Below are positions 63,879-64,000 of a stretch of 64,000 bases of DNA, one piece after another. The notes under the pieces are model-generated. The model searched no databases. It was not told where the DNA came from and was given only the letters and a program-made list of their open reading frames with translations. Origin of the DNA: Algibacillus agarilyticus (GTDB lineage Bacteria > Pseudomonadota > Gammaproteobacteria > Enterobacterales > Alteromonadaceae). Position 1 is the stretch's first letter, and each line of letters begins with the position of its first letter. Position numbers and translations under genes: made by a program. The stretch is from assembly GCF_003286125.1 (NCBI RefSeq), contig NZ_QMED01000013.1, positions 1-64,000 of the forward strand, in the 5' to 3' direction.

Positions 63879-64000
63879 TTCGCTACTCCTTTACTTGGCG
63901 TTTCTTTATAGCGGTATGTTTTGGCTAATAAGTTTAGCTGTAGAGTATCGCCTTTTTGTACTTTAATTGTAAAGTCATGCAAGGTAACAATTCGTGGTAA
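63875..64000 (-). CDS. pilO: Type IV pilus protein PilO, C-terminal part (runs off window)
   Basis: The last 41 codons, LPRIVTLHDFTIKVQKG... to AKTYRYKETPSKGVAK and stop, are the C-terminus typical of PilO (IVTLHDF...AKTYRY). The TGA at 63877-63875 overlaps the pilP start. The rest is beyond the right edge. Confidence 0.85.
   Translation of the reverse strand, partial: LPRIVTLHDFTIKVQKGDTLQLNLLAKTYRYKETPSKGVAK

Overview
The window comes from a marine gammaproteobacterium of the Alteromonadales type. The DNA is AT-rich, and nearly every gene has its best match in memory with Alteromonas, Catenovulum, Pseudoalteromonas or Shewanella families. Supporting signs are the pepQ-yigZ-trkH, srkA-dsbA, fadBA and pilNOPQ-aroKB-damX-dam arrangements, a TIGR01782-type TonB receptor, TIGR04219 and TIGR02001 outer-membrane proteins, and a secreted GH8 carbohydrase. 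I saw no rRNA, tRNA, CRISPR array or prophage. The assignment is by inference; no search was run.

Layout. 1-500: start of an IS4-like transposase running off the left edge, abutting a truncated copy of dispersed repeat A. 0.5-8.3 kb: DJ-1/PfpI protein, pepQ-yigZ-trkH (amino-acid and potassium housekeeping), dgkA, a cysteine-cluster protein, DUF6436 protein, a broken ATP-grasp gene and ybaK. 8.3-15 kb: TonB receptor plus exported phosphatase, then a membrane protein with a ruined GGDEF domain translationally coupled to an AraC regulator. 15-21 kb: TetR/SDR divergent pair with twin operators, then a PaeA-like transporter and an Orn/Lys/Arg decarboxylase (polyamine metabolism). 21.6-28 kb: HupE/UreJ protein, DUF2145 pair, XRE regulator and a multi-module GH8 enzyme. 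28-34.6 kb: SPOUT methyltransferase, TauE exporter, HDOD protein, ccoG, srkA and dsbA. 35-42.7 kb: a large propeller-GGDEF sensor, crp, a DsbA-like/receiver-like/GGDEF fusion, an MscS channel and a VOC protein. 42.8-52.2 kb: outer-membrane barrel, fadBA, a Fur-box gene, LysR, aldo-keto reductase, GlcG-like protein, ssb and tesB. 52.5-64 kb: S8 protease, rpe, TIGR02001 protein, DUF2970 protein, then dam-damX-aroB-aroK-pilQ-pilP-pilO on the minus strand.

The most distinctive features are two families of short intergenic elements with terminal inverted repeats and no coding capacity (MITE-like). Family A (about 250 bp) has three copies and family B (176 or 225 bp) has four. One A copy is cut by the IS-like element, one A copy supplies the stop codon of the propeller-GGDEF gene, and one B copy abuts an A-like terminus. 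Among proteins, the main candidates for new biology are the thioredoxin-fold/pseudo-receiver/GGDEF fusion (39.4-40.9 kb), the degenerate-GGDEF/AraC coupled pair (13.0-15.0 kb), a duplicated uncharacterised module flanking the GH8 domain, and a 17-unit 9-bp tandem repeat in damX. Readable regulation includes TetR operators, an exceptionally long Fur-box array, adjacent FadR-like and PsrA-like sites before fadB, and many hairpin terminators.
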